The notes below the pieces were generated by a model. It saw nothing but the letters and a program-made list of their open reading frames with translations, searched no databases and had not been told where the DNA came from. The translations under genes and the position numbers were made by a program. From positions 4,380 to 54,726 of the forward strand of contig CAJUEX010000019.1 of NCBI GenBank assembly GCA_910585715.1: 50,347 nucleotides of DNA, written 5' to 3'. Positions 31,050-39,537 of this stretch are shown here, in pieces (position 1 is the stretch's first letter; every line of letters begins with the position of its first letter). This stretch comes from an uncultured Lachnospiraceae bacterium. GTDB lineage: Bacteria > Bacillota > Clostridia > Lachnospirales > Lachnospiraceae.

Positions 31050-33602
31050 CTACTGAACGGAAACCACCTTATAGTCCTTCGCCTCCACAGTCTCTTTTAA
31101 CCTCTCATCCGAAATCCCGGCACTAAGAACAACAACAGCTGTTCCATCCTGATGGTTTACTGTGGCCTCTGTCACTTCCGGAAGGGCCTCCAGACTTTTT
31201 TTTACGGTTGCCTCACAGTGAGCGCACATCATTCCTTCGATTTTCATTGTTTTCTTCATTTCTTTTTCCTCCGCTTTCTTGTTTTCTATTTTTATCTGGT
31301 TAGCCTCAAGGGCATTTTTTAACGGCTTATCTTTTTTGCTGTCATGGATGTGAATCAAATTCAGCCTCAGGGCATTGGTTACCACGCAGAAGCTGGACAG
31401 GCTCATGGCTGCTGCTCCGAACATGGGATTTAACTGCCAGCCAAAGAATGGAATCCAAAGGCCTGCTGCCAGGGGAATGCCTATTACGTTATAAATAAAT
31501 GCCCAGAACAGGTTTTCATGGATATTCCTTAAGGATGCCCGGCTTAACCGGATAGCTGCAGGCACATCGCTTAATGCGCTTTTCATCAGCACCACATCCG
31601 CCGCATCAATAGCTATATCCGTTCCGGCTCCTATGGCAATGCCTATATCCGCTCTTGTAAGGGCCGGGGCATCATTGATTCCGTCGCCTACCATGACTAC
31701 CTTTCCTTTTTCCTGAAGGGAACGGATAACCTGTTCCTTTCCATCCGGCAATACGCCTGCCACTACTTCATCCACACCTGCCTGTCTGCCAATGGCATTT
31801 GCGGTTCTTTCATTGTCTCCGGTAAGCATGACTACGTTGATTCCCATATTTTTTAATTCCTGTATGGCACGGGGACTGTCTTCCTTCATAATGTCTGCAA
31901 CTGCAATGATTCCCATAAGTTTTTTATCTCTTGCAAAAAACAGGGGAGTCTTTCCTTCCTCTGAAAGAATTTCCGACTGCTTTTTCATTTCGGGTAAAAT
32001 TTCCGCCCGACTATTTATAAACTGAAAATTTCCGCCTGCAAAACGTGCTCCTTCACAAGAAGCTGTAAGTCCATTTCCCGGCAGAGCTGCAAAATCGGTA
32101 ACCTCCGCTTCCTTTGTTTGTTTTAACAGGGCATATTCCAAAACTGCGCCTGCCAGGGGATGTTCGCTTTTTCTTTCCAGGGCATATGCCACGAAAAGCA
32201 ATTCCTCCTCCGAAATTCCCTTTGCCGGTATGACATCGGTTACTTTTGGCTCACCCTTTGTAATGGTTCCCGTCTTATCTAATGCCACAATCTGCATTTT
32301 GCCGGTTTCCTCCAGAGCTGCTGCCGTTTTAAACATAATGCCGTTTTTTGCCCCTATTCCGTTTCCTACCATGATTGCAACCGGGGTTGCCAGCCCCAAG
32401 GCACAGGGACAGCTGATTACCAGCACGGAAATCCCTCTTGCCAGAGAAAAGCCAATGGTTTCTCCTGCCAATAGCCAGATTAAAATGGTCACTGCTGAAA
32501 CAGCAATGACTGCCGGAACGAAAATACCGGAAACCCTGTCGGCAACCTTGGCAATTGGCGCCTTAGTAGCTGCCGCATCGCTTACCATGCGGATAATCTG
32601 AGACAACGTGGTGTCCTCCCCCACTCTGTCCGCCCGGCATTTCATAAAGCCGGACTGGTTTACGGTAGCCGCCGAAACATAATCTCCCTCTTCTTTATCT
32701 ACCGGAATGCTTTCGCCGGTCAATGCGGATTCATTTACCGCACTGTTTCCTTCCACCACAATGCCGTCTACCGGAATATTTTCTCCCGGACGGACTACAA
32801 AAATATCACCCTTATTTACCTGCTCCACAGGCACCTGTGTTTCCATGCCGTTCCTTAACACTGTAGCAGTTTTGGGAGCCAGCTTCATCAGGCTTTTTAA
32901 CGCATCAGTAGTTTTCCCCTTTGATATAGCTTCTAACATTTTCCCTACTGTAATCAGGGTTAGTATCATGGCCGCTGATTCAAAATAAAACTCGTGCATA
33001 TAGGTCATGACGCCTTCCATATCGCTTCTTGCCTGAGCATCCGTCATGGCAAACAGCGCATAGGTGCTGTATACAAATGCAGCTCCGGCGCCTAATGCCA
33101 CTAAAGTGTCCATATTAGGAGCCTTATGCCAAAGGCTTTTAAAACCGCTAATAAAAAACTTCTGGTTAATTACCATAATAATCACAGTCAGCAAAAGCTG
33201 CAAAAGTCCAATAGCCATATGGTTTTTTGCAAGATATTCCGGGAGCGGCCAGTTCCACATCATATGTCCCATGGAGATATACATAAGTACAAGCAAAAAG
33301 CCCAGAGAAGCAAAAAGCCGCTTTTTCAGCACAGGTGTTTCTCTGTCCTTTAATACTTCCTCCTCCAAACCGGCTTCCATAGCTGCTCCCTGCCCTTTAT
33401 CCGCTTTTTTGGGGGCAGCCTGATAGCCAGCCTCCTCCACTGCTTTCAGAATTTCTGCCGGCTCTGCCGTTCCTTCCACGCCCATGGAGTTAGTCAGCAG
33501 GCTGACAGAACAGGAACTGACTCCCTGAACCTTGGAAACTGCCTTTTCCACCCGGGCGCTGCAGGCAGCACAGCTCATTCCCGTTACTGTATATTGTTCC
33601 AT
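31050..33602 (-). CDS. copA: Copper-exporting P1B-type ATPase with N- and C-terminal metal domains
   Basis: 850 residues. N-terminal heavy-metal domain with GMSCAACSARVEKAV. Then come eight membrane helices with the CPC metal site in ISCPCALGLATP (about residue 395), the phosphorylation motif DKTGTITKGEP, the HP motif in KSEHPLAGAV, and MVGDGINDAPAL. Unusually, after the last helix a Lys/Glu-rich linker leads to a second complete heavy-metal domain (last ~65 residues, MKIEGMMCAHCEATVKKSL), like a fused CopZ chaperone. AAGGAGG precedes the ATG. Third gene of the csoR-copZ-copA operon; the export direction, Cu(I) out of the cytoplasm, is inferred from the family. Confidence 0.95.
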   Translation of the reverse strand: MEQYTVTGMSCAACSARVEKAVSKVQGVSSCSVSLLTNSMGVEGTAEPAEILKAVEEAGYQAAPKKADKGQGAAMEAGLEEEVLKDRETPVLKKRLFASLGFLLVLMYISMGHMMWNWPLPEYLAKNHMAIGLLQLLLTVIIMVINQKFFISGFKSLWHKAPNMDTLVALGAGAAFVYSTYALFAMTDAQARSDMEGVMTYMHEFYFESAAMILTLITVGKMLEAISKGKTTDALKSLMKLAPKTATVLRNGMETQVPVEQVNKGDIFVVRPGENIPVDGIVVEGNSAVNESALTGESIPVDKEEGDYVSAATVNQSGFMKCRADRVGEDTTLSQIIRMVSDAAATKAPIAKVADRVSGIFVPAVIAVSAVTILIWLLAGETIGFSLARGISVLVISCPCALGLATPVAIMVGNGIGAKNGIMFKTAAALEETGKMQIVALDKTGTITKGEPKVTDVIPAKGISEEELLFVAYALERKSEHPLAGAVLEYALLKQTKEAEVTDFAALPGNGLTASCEGARFAGGNFQFINSRAEILPEMKKQSEILSEEGKTPLFFARDKKLMGIIAVADIMKEDSPRAIQELKNMGINVVMLTGDNERTANAIGRQAGVDEVVAGVLPDGKEQVIRSLQEKGKVVMVGDGINDAPALTRADIGIAIGAGTDIAIDAADVVLMKSALSDVPAAIRLSRASLRNIHENLFWAFIYNVIGIPLAAGLWIPFFGWQLNPMFGAAAMSLSSFCVVTNALRLNLIHIHDSKKDKPLKNALEANQIKIENKKAEEKEMKKTMKIEGMMCAHCEATVKKSLEALPEVTEATVNHQDGTAVVVLSAGISDERLKETVEAKDYKVVSVQ

Positions 33603-33603
33603 C

Positions 33604-33885
33604 TTATACCTCCTTCAGCTCTATATTCCTTACCTGATAGCCCAGTTTTTCTATTTCATGTTTTAATAACATATCCGGTATCATCCGTTCCATGAAAACT
33701 ACCGCTATATTTCTTTTTAAATCTACCTTTGCCAAGGCGCCGTCAATTTGATTCAGTCTTTCTTCTACACGTTTTTTACAACTTTTACAGTGCATTCCCT
33801 CAATAATAATTATTTTTTTTGCTATAGCCGGCCCCTGCAGTTCTTTTTTCCTTCCAAAAACTGCTGTAATAATATTATTTCCCAT
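33604..33885 (-). CDS. CopZ-like heavy-metal-associated domain protein
   Basis: 93 residues. After about 22 extra N-terminal residues comes a single HMA domain with IEGMHCKSCKKRVEERL (the CxxC metal site) and the closing GYQVRNIEL. It is a probable copper chaperone handing Cu(I) to CopA or CsoR. It stops 2 bases before the copA start, whose ribosome site overlaps its last codons, so translation is coupled. Confidence 0.85.
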   Translation of the reverse strand: MGNNIITAVFGRKKELQGPAIAKKIIIIEGMHCKSCKKRVEERLNQIDGALAKVDLKRNIAVVFMERMIPDMLLKHEIEKLGYQVRNIELKEV

Positions 33886-33897
33886 TTTTTTGCCTCT

Positions 33898-34206
33898 TTA
33901 TTTCATCAATTTCCGTAATGTGCAAAGCAGCTCCTCTACCGTCTCGTCCTTTCCCTCCCGTATATCCCTTGTGACACAGGTTCTTATATGGTTGGAAAGC
34001 AGTTCTTTATTAAAGCTGTTCAGTGCTGCGTTTACAGCAGCTACCTGCACAAGAATATCCGTGCAGTAGGCTTCCCTTTCCACCATGCCCCGTATTCCCC
34101 GAATCTGGCCTTCAATGCGGTTTAAGCGGTGAATCAGACTCTTATATTCCTTTTCTGAACGTTCCTTTGTCTTATGGCATGGACACTGCTCCTGTTTTTC
34201 CGGCAT
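33898..34206 (-). CDS. csoR: CsoR-family copper-sensing repressor
   Basis: 102 residues, all helical. The Cu(I) ligand set is present as C48 (AYCTDI), H73 and C77 (NHIRTC), with the family core RLNRIEGQIRGIRGMVE. An extra CPCH motif stands at residues 8-11. I start it at the ATG 34206, with GGAGG 8 bases upstream. The longer frame from a GTG at 34269 would begin at the predicted transcription start, leaving no leader. It represses its own operon with copZ and copA through the operator at 34279-34297. Confidence 0.93.
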   Translation of the reverse strand: MPEKQEQCPCHKTKERSEKEYKSLIHRLNRIEGQIRGIRGMVEREAYCTDILVQVAAVNAALNSFNKELLSNHIRTCVTRDIREGKDETVEELLCTLRKLMK

Positions 34207-34274
34207 GTTCTTTTCCTCCGCTTTTGATTTTTCTTTTCCCTGTTTTTTTATGCTTTTTCTATTTTTCACAGCCT

Positions 34275-34303
34275 ATTATATACCCCCGTAGGGTATAATG
34301 CAA
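34275..34303 (-). promoter_or_regulatory. cop operon promoter
   Basis: Minus-strand TTGCAT (34303-34298), exactly 17 bases, then TATAAT (34280-34275). The spacer is the CsoR operator. Confidence 0.85.
34279..34297. promoter_or_regulatory. CsoR operator
   Basis: TATACCC and GGGTATA as 7-bp inverted arms with a 5-base CCGTA centre, matching the G-tract/TAC type operators of CsoR repressors. It fills the -35/-10 spacer, so bound CsoR would block RNA polymerase until copper releases it. Confidence 0.85.
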
Positions 34304-34356
34304 GTATATTTTCTTATAAAAATTCCACTTGAAAATATTCTACTCTTAATCCTGCC

Positions 34357-34388
34357 CCCAAAAATAAAAGGAGACCTTACGTCTCCCT
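34357..34388 (-). terminator. Intrinsic terminator after the J-domain gene
   Basis: GGAGAC (34370-34375) and GTCTCC (34381-34386) with a 5-base loop; on the minus strand the stem is followed by TTTTATTTTT. It lies 25 bases past the J-domain stop and isolates the cop operon from upstream transcription. Confidence 0.8.
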
Positions 34389-34412
34389 TCAATTCTTTAT
34401 GTACCAGCAATT

Positions 34413-35207
34413 CTACAACCCATTCTCCTCACAGATTTTATCATATTCGCTTTGAATTTCCTGGGCAATGTCCTTGTTTCCTCCCGGCATATCCGGGTGA
34501 TATTTTTTCATAAGCTGTAAATATCTTGGACGTACCTCCTCCAGGCTGATAATGGAGCGGAAATAAATCGTCTTTTCAAATAAAAATTTAGGAGGCGGCG
34601 GCTCTTTGGGCATTTCCTGATAGTGTCGTTCAAATTCATGCCATTGATCCCATTGAACATTTTCCCTCGTATTTCTCCTTTGCCGGAACTGCTTCCTCTG
34701 CCTTTTTTCAAGCTCCTCATAATACATCTGTTCATAGATATTCCGAAATCCCCCATAAGGTCCTGCATTTCTGTCAAAAAACTTCTTTTCTTCTTTCCGC
34801 TTTTTGGAAAACACACTTTCCAACCCGCATATTTTCCCGATTACAATAAAAATTATGGCAAATATTACGTCATCTACAGCAATCGTAAAGGCAGAACCAA
34901 TAAACAGAAATATATAAATAATGGAATTTTCTATTTGAAAGGAGTCCAGGGCAAACCGAAATCCAAACAAAAAGAAAAGGCCAATTGCCGCCGCAACATA
35001 AATCTGAAACAGCCCATACTCCGCCACATCTGTCTCAAAAATCCTTTTCAGACCAAAACAAAGCACATAAAGAAATGCCATTCCTGCTGGCAGCAGCAAC
35101 ATCATTACTTCATAGGAAAATTCCTTTGGGAAAAAGTAACACAAAAATGGCAAGATTCCTTCTGAAACAGTAAACAAAACCAGCCATATTCGCTCTGAAA
35201 GCGCCAT
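34413..35207 (-). CDS. Membrane protein with C-terminal J domain
   Basis: 264 residues. About five membrane helices in the first 130 residues, a charged Arg/Glu-rich linker (about 135-205), then a J domain with HPD at 237-239 (LMKKYHPDMPGG). J domains stimulate Hsp70 ATPase, so this probably recruits DnaK to the inner face of the membrane. The client is unknown. It starts 3 bases after the upstream glucosidase stop, so the two are cotranscribed. Confidence 0.8.
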   Translation of the reverse strand: MALSERIWLVLFTVSEGILPFLCYFFPKEFSYEVMMLLLPAGMAFLYVLCFGLKRIFETDVAEYGLFQIYVAAAIGLFFLFGFRFALDSFQIENSIIYIFLFIGSAFTIAVDDVIFAIIFIVIGKICGLESVFSKKRKEEKKFFDRNAGPYGGFRNIYEQMYYEELEKRQRKQFRQRRNTRENVQWDQWHEFERHYQEMPKEPPPPKFLFEKTIYFRSIISLEEVRPRYLQLMKKYHPDMPGGNKDIAQEIQSEYDKICEENGL

Positions 35208-35210
35208 ATC

Positions 35211-36980
35211 CTATATTTCATCCTTCACTATTTTTCGTATGAGAATGCCGTTTTTCAACAATGTATTGTCAATATAATGCCTTTGGAATAAAATTTCCCC
35301 TTCTCTTCGGATTTCCATATCCTCTTCCGCACAATTGATGATGACCTCCAGATAATTATCCACCCAGCCCGACTTCATAAATTCAATGACGCGGGGATTT
35401 TCCAGCTTATTGGGAAAATGGAAATTTCTTGTGCGCATTAAGGGCTCGCTTTTCCTTAAATGAATCAGCTGCCTGATAATATCAATCCTATCGTTGTATT
35501 CTCCCGCTTCGATTTCCTCCCAGGGCATACACCGCCTGCAGTCGGGGTCATGTCCACCTTCCATGGCAATTTCCGTTCCGTAATAAATACAGGGACTTCC
35601 CGGCATGGTAAATAATACTGCAATCTGCTGGAAATATTCATCCAGATTTTTCACATCGCTGCGAAGCCTTTTCGTGTCGTGGGAATCTAACAGGTTGAAC
35701 AGCACATCATTTGTCTGCTGCATATAGCCTGTATAGCACCGGTTAATGGTAAATTCAAAATCTTCATTGGTCAGACTTTTATCAATCCAGAAATCCTTGA
35801 TGCTCTGTCCGAGAGGATAGTTCATGACCGCATCAAATTCATCTCCCCTCAGCCACGGCATGGCGTCATGCCAGATTTCCCCTAAAATATAAATATCAGG
35901 ATTGATTTCCTTTACCCTTGTCCGAAGCTCTTTACAGAACACATGGGAAATCTCATTAGCAACGTCTAACCGAAGTCCGTCCACGTTATATTTTTTCACC
36001 CAGGTCTCACAGACACCTAATAAATATTCCCGTACTTCCTTATTGTTTGTATTCAGCTTGGGCATTTTGTCAAAAAAGGCAAAGCTGTAATACTGCTTCT
36101 TTTTTGCAGAACCGCCCTCATGGACAAAAGGCCATTCGTTAATCATGAACCAGTCATAGTACCTGGATTCAGGTCCCTTTTCACAAACCTCCTGCCAGGG
36201 TGCAAAAAACTCTCCGCTATGGTTGAACACTCCGTCAAGCATAACCCTGATTCCCCGCTTATGGGCTTCATCCACCATTCTCATAAAGGTTTCCTCGTCA
36301 CCAAAATGAGGGTCTATCTTCGTATAATCTGTTGTATCATACTTATGGCTGGTAGGCGATTCGTTAATGGGCGTCAGATAAATTCCGGTAATCCCAAGCT
36401 CCTTTAAATAATCCAGCTTATTCATAATGCCCTGCAAATCTCCGCCGTAAAATTCCTGATTGGTTACCTTTCCCTTATTTTTCCATGGCAGTGTCCCCTC
36501 CGGGTCGTTTGATGTATCTCCATTGCAGAACCGCTCCGGAAATATCTGATACCAGACCGTTTCGTTTACCCATGCAGGCGTCTTATTGATATCCGAAGGA
36601 TTCATCCACGGAAACACAAAGCACTGCATGCTCCTTCCTTCCAGCTTCATCTGTTCCTCGCTGACAAACCCGTCTTCAAAATAATACCAGCGCTCCGAAT
36701 CGGTAATCAGCTCAAAGTAGTATTTTAACCGCTTATATTCCGGCTGTAATGTGGTGGTCCACCAGATTTGATTTTTTAACCGTTTCTTAAAATGGATTGC
36801 CCAAACGTTTCCGGTCCAGACCTGATTCCCCCCGAGGATTCCCGCTGAAAAAGGGTCCCCCTGATACAGATTCACCTGTTTTACATCATATCCGGTCTTT
36901 ATATTAATAATCAGTTCATTTTCATTGAGCGGATAACAAAAATTATCGTTTGCACGGTGATAGACTGCATTAAAATCCAT
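35211..36980 (-). CDS. GH13 alpha-glucosidase/neopullulanase-type amylase
   Basis: 589 residues, no signal peptide, so it acts in the cytoplasm. An N-terminal beta domain (about 1-120) of the CBM34 type precedes the GH13 barrel with its four conserved regions: DGVFNHSG, DGLRLDVANE (nucleophile Asp), ILGEIWHDA (acid/base Glu) and LLDSHDTKR (transition-state Asp). This set fits the cyclomaltodextrinase/neopullulanase subgroup, which cleaves imported maltodextrins and cyclodextrins. No sugar transporter lies nearby. GGAGG before the ATG. Confidence 0.9.
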   Translation of the reverse strand: MDFNAVYHRANDNFCYPLNENELIINIKTGYDVKQVNLYQGDPFSAGILGGNQVWTGNVWAIHFKKRLKNQIWWTTTLQPEYKRLKYYFELITDSERWYYFEDGFVSEEQMKLEGRSMQCFVFPWMNPSDINKTPAWVNETVWYQIFPERFCNGDTSNDPEGTLPWKNKGKVTNQEFYGGDLQGIMNKLDYLKELGITGIYLTPINESPTSHKYDTTDYTKIDPHFGDEETFMRMVDEAHKRGIRVMLDGVFNHSGEFFAPWQEVCEKGPESRYYDWFMINEWPFVHEGGSAKKKQYYSFAFFDKMPKLNTNNKEVREYLLGVCETWVKKYNVDGLRLDVANEISHVFCKELRTRVKEINPDIYILGEIWHDAMPWLRGDEFDAVMNYPLGQSIKDFWIDKSLTNEDFEFTINRCYTGYMQQTNDVLFNLLDSHDTKRLRSDVKNLDEYFQQIAVLFTMPGSPCIYYGTEIAMEGGHDPDCRRCMPWEEIEAGEYNDRIDIIRQLIHLRKSEPLMRTRNFHFPNKLENPRVIEFMKSGWVDNYLEVIINCAEEDMEIRREGEILFQRHYIDNTLLKNGILIRKIVKDEI

Positions 36981-37002
36981 AAAAACACCTCCCGGTTTTT
37001 CC

Positions 37003-38367
37003 TTAATTTTTAAAGCTGTGGATAGGCGCCGGAATCCTGCCTCCCCTGTTTATAAACTCTTCACAGGAAAAAGGATTTACCGGCATAATGGGAGCATATC
37101 CCAAAAGCCCGCCAAATTCCACTTTTTCCCCCACGCCCTTTCCGATAACCGGAATAATCCGCACAGCCGTGGTTTTCTGGTTCACCATACCGATTGCCAT
37201 TTCGTCGGCAATAATGCCGGATATGGTAGAGGACCTTGTATCTCCCGGAATGGCAATCATGTCAAGCCCTACGGAACAAACGCAGGTCATTGCCTCCAAC
37301 TTTTCCAATGTAAGAGCTCCTGCCATAACCGCATCAATCATTCCCTGGTCCTCGCTGACCGGAATAAATGCGCCGCTTAATCCTCCCACATAGGAAGATG
37401 CCATAACCCCGCCTTTTTTCACCTGGTCGTTTAAAAGCGCCAGAGCTGCAGTGGTGCCCGGCGCCCCTGCATATTCCAGACCGATTTCACACAAAATGTC
37501 CGCAACGCTGTCACCAATTGCAGGAGTAGGCGCCAGAGACAAATCCACGATTCCAAAAGGAATCTGCAGCAGCCTGGAAGCTTCTTTTGCCACAAGCTGC
37601 CCCACTCTCGTTACCTTAAAGGCAGTCTTTTTAATGGTCTCGCAAAGCACCTCAAAGCTTTCTCCCCGTACCTTTTCCAAAGCAGTCCTTACCACCCCCG
37701 GTCCGGACACCCCTACGTTGATGATAGCATCCGCCTCAGTCACTCCGTGGAATGCTCCCGCCATAAAAGGATTGTCGTCCGGCGCATTGCAGAATACAAC
37801 CAGCTTGGCACAGCCTAAAGAATCATCTTCCTTTGTATATTCTGCTGTTTCCTTTACGATTTCACCCATGAGCTTTACCGCATCCATATTGATTCCTGTG
37901 CGGGTAGAGCCTAAATTCACGGAGCTGCACACTCTTTCTGTTTTCGATAAGGCAAGGGGGATGGAACGAATCAGCAGCTCATCCGCTTTTGTCATGCCCT
38001 TTGACACAAGGGCGGAATAGCCTCCGATGAAATTCACGCCCACTTCCTTTGCCACCCGGTCCAGAGTTTCCGCTATCTTTGCAAAATCCTCACTTGTTTT
38101 GCAGGCTGCGCCTCCCACAAGGGCTATGGGGGTTACGGAAATTCTTTTATTGACGATTGGAATGCCAAATTCTTTTTCTATTTCTTCTCCGGTTGCCACC
38201 AGATTTCTTGCTGTTCTTTCTATTTTGTCATAAATATTTTTCCTGAGAGCTTCCAAATCCGTGGAAATACAATCTAACAGGCTGATTCCGATTGTAATTG
38301 TCCTTACGTCCAGATTTTCCTTCTCTATCATTTTATTTGTTTCATTTACTTCAAAAAAGTTAATCAT
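37003..38367 (-). CDS. DUF711/PFL family protein (UPF0210)
   Basis: 454 residues matching the family that always travels with the ACT-domain gene next to it. Recognisable segments: RTITIGISLLDC, GGYSALVSKG, INVGVSGPGVVRTAL and CVCSVGLDMIAIPGDT. A role has not been established as far as I know; the name PFL reflects a structural relation to glycyl-radical enzymes without the radical loop. GGAG lies 8 bases before the ATG. Confidence 0.92.
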   Translation of the reverse strand: MINFFEVNETNKMIEKENLDVRTITIGISLLDCISTDLEALRKNIYDKIERTARNLVATGEEIEKEFGIPIVNKRISVTPIALVGGAACKTSEDFAKIAETLDRVAKEVGVNFIGGYSALVSKGMTKADELLIRSIPLALSKTERVCSSVNLGSTRTGINMDAVKLMGEIVKETAEYTKEDDSLGCAKLVVFCNAPDDNPFMAGAFHGVTEADAIINVGVSGPGVVRTALEKVRGESFEVLCETIKKTAFKVTRVGQLVAKEASRLLQIPFGIVDLSLAPTPAIGDSVADILCEIGLEYAGAPGTTAALALLNDQVKKGGVMASSYVGGLSGAFIPVSEDQGMIDAVMAGALTLEKLEAMTCVCSVGLDMIAIPGDTRSSTISGIIADEMAIGMVNQKTTAVRIIPVIGKGVGEKVEFGGLLGYAPIMPVNPFSCEEFINRGGRIPAPIHSFKN

Positions 38368-38395
38368 GTCTTATTCTCCGTCCCATGCAATTTTA

Positions 38396-38668
38396 TTATA
38401 TTCGATGCATTTTATCAAAAATGTCTTCTCTCTGGCATTTGATTACCACGCCGATTTCCTCTCCTACCTTTGCAAGCTCGTCTGAAATGTCCCCAAAAGG
38501 CTTTTGGGCGCGGTTCATATCCACCAACATCATCATGTTAAAATAATCCTGCACGATGGTCTGGGAAATATCCAGAATATTCACTTCATTTTCTGCAAGA
38601 TATGTACACACCTTTGCAATGATTCCTACTGTATCTTTTCCTACTACTGTAATAATTGTCTTTTTCAT
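38396..38668 (-). CDS. ACT domain protein (UPF0237)
   Basis: 90 residues, a single ACT ligand-binding domain: KTIITVVGKDTVGIIAKV at the start and a beta strand MMMLVDM. Partner of the DUF711 gene and probably its amino-acid-sensing subunit (inference). I start it at the ATG 38668 with GAGGAG 7 bases upstream; an ATG five codons earlier overlaps that site. Confidence 0.92.
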   Translation of the reverse strand: MKKTIITVVGKDTVGIIAKVCTYLAENEVNILDISQTIVQDYFNMMMLVDMNRAQKPFGDISDELAKVGEEIGVVIKCQREDIFDKMHRI

Positions 38669-38706
38669 TTTCTGACTCCTCATATTTCCATACTGTTTTT
38701 ATTTTC

Positions 38707-39504
38707 TCAAAATTCAATCAAAGGGCTTGGCTCGCTTCTTTTTGCCACACTGATAAAGAAATCCTCCGCACTGTAAGGATTGTCCCCCATGTTAATTTCC
38801 AGCCGTACTGCTTCATAGGCTAACTCCGGCAGGTTATTTTCATGGCTTAAATGACCTAACATAATATATTTCAAATGGTCGTTTACAATATTGCTTAAAA
38901 GCCTGCCGCTGCTTTCATTGGATAAATGCCCCTTCTTTCCCGCAATACGCTTTTTCAGATAATAAGGATAGGCCCCCGCCTGCAGCATTCTTTCGTCATG
39001 GTTAGCCTCTATGAACAAAGCATCCATATCCCGAAAACCGTCTACCACCTGATCTGTAACGATTCCAAGGTCCGTAACGATTCCAAGACGCTTCTGTCCG
39101 CAATAAATGCGGTAAGCTACCGGGTCGTTGGCATCATGGGAAATAGGAAGCGGATCTATGGTAAGGCTTCCCACCTGACAGCAGCCATAGCCTTCAAAAG
39201 GATGGAAAAGCTCCATTTCAATCTTTCCTACGGATTTTGTGCCTAAAATCCCCTGTATGGTGCCTTTGGTGGCATAAATGGGAAGACCGCATTTTCTGGC
39301 AAGCACCCCAAGGCCTCCTATATGGTCAATATGCTCATGGGTGATAAAGACCCCGTCTAAATCTGCTGCCGTAAGCCCGATGGACTTAAGCCCTGCCTCT
39401 ACTTTTTTTCCGCTGATACCCGCATCAATTAAAATGTGGGTGTCTTCATTTCCTACATAAATACAATTTCCGCTGCTTCCGCTTGCAATGCTTAGAAGCT
39501 TCAT
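38707..39504 (-). CDS. MBL-fold metallohydrolase (WalJ/YycJ family)
   Basis: 265 residues. Metallo-beta-lactamase fold with GSSGNCIYVGN at the start, the metal motif THEHIDHIGGLGVLAR, the segment LPISHDANDPVAYRI, and LGHLSHENNLPELA near the end. WalJ/YycJ relatives are 5'-exonucleases linked to mismatch repair or cell-wall control in Bacillus. There is no walRK operon here, so the role is a family-level guess. GGGAGG precedes the ATG. Confidence 0.88.
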   Translation of the reverse strand: MKLLSIASGSSGNCIYVGNEDTHILIDAGISGKKVEAGLKSIGLTAADLDGVFITHEHIDHIGGLGVLARKCGLPIYATKGTIQGILGTKSVGKIEMELFHPFEGYGCCQVGSLTIDPLPISHDANDPVAYRIYCGQKRLGIVTDLGIVTDQVVDGFRDMDALFIEANHDERMLQAGAYPYYLKKRIAGKKGHLSNESSGRLLSNIVNDHLKYIMLGHLSHENNLPELAYEAVRLEINMGDNPYSAEDFFISVAKRSEPSPLIEF

Positions 39505-39537
39505 TTTCTTTTCCTCCCTTTATGCCGTAACACCGGC

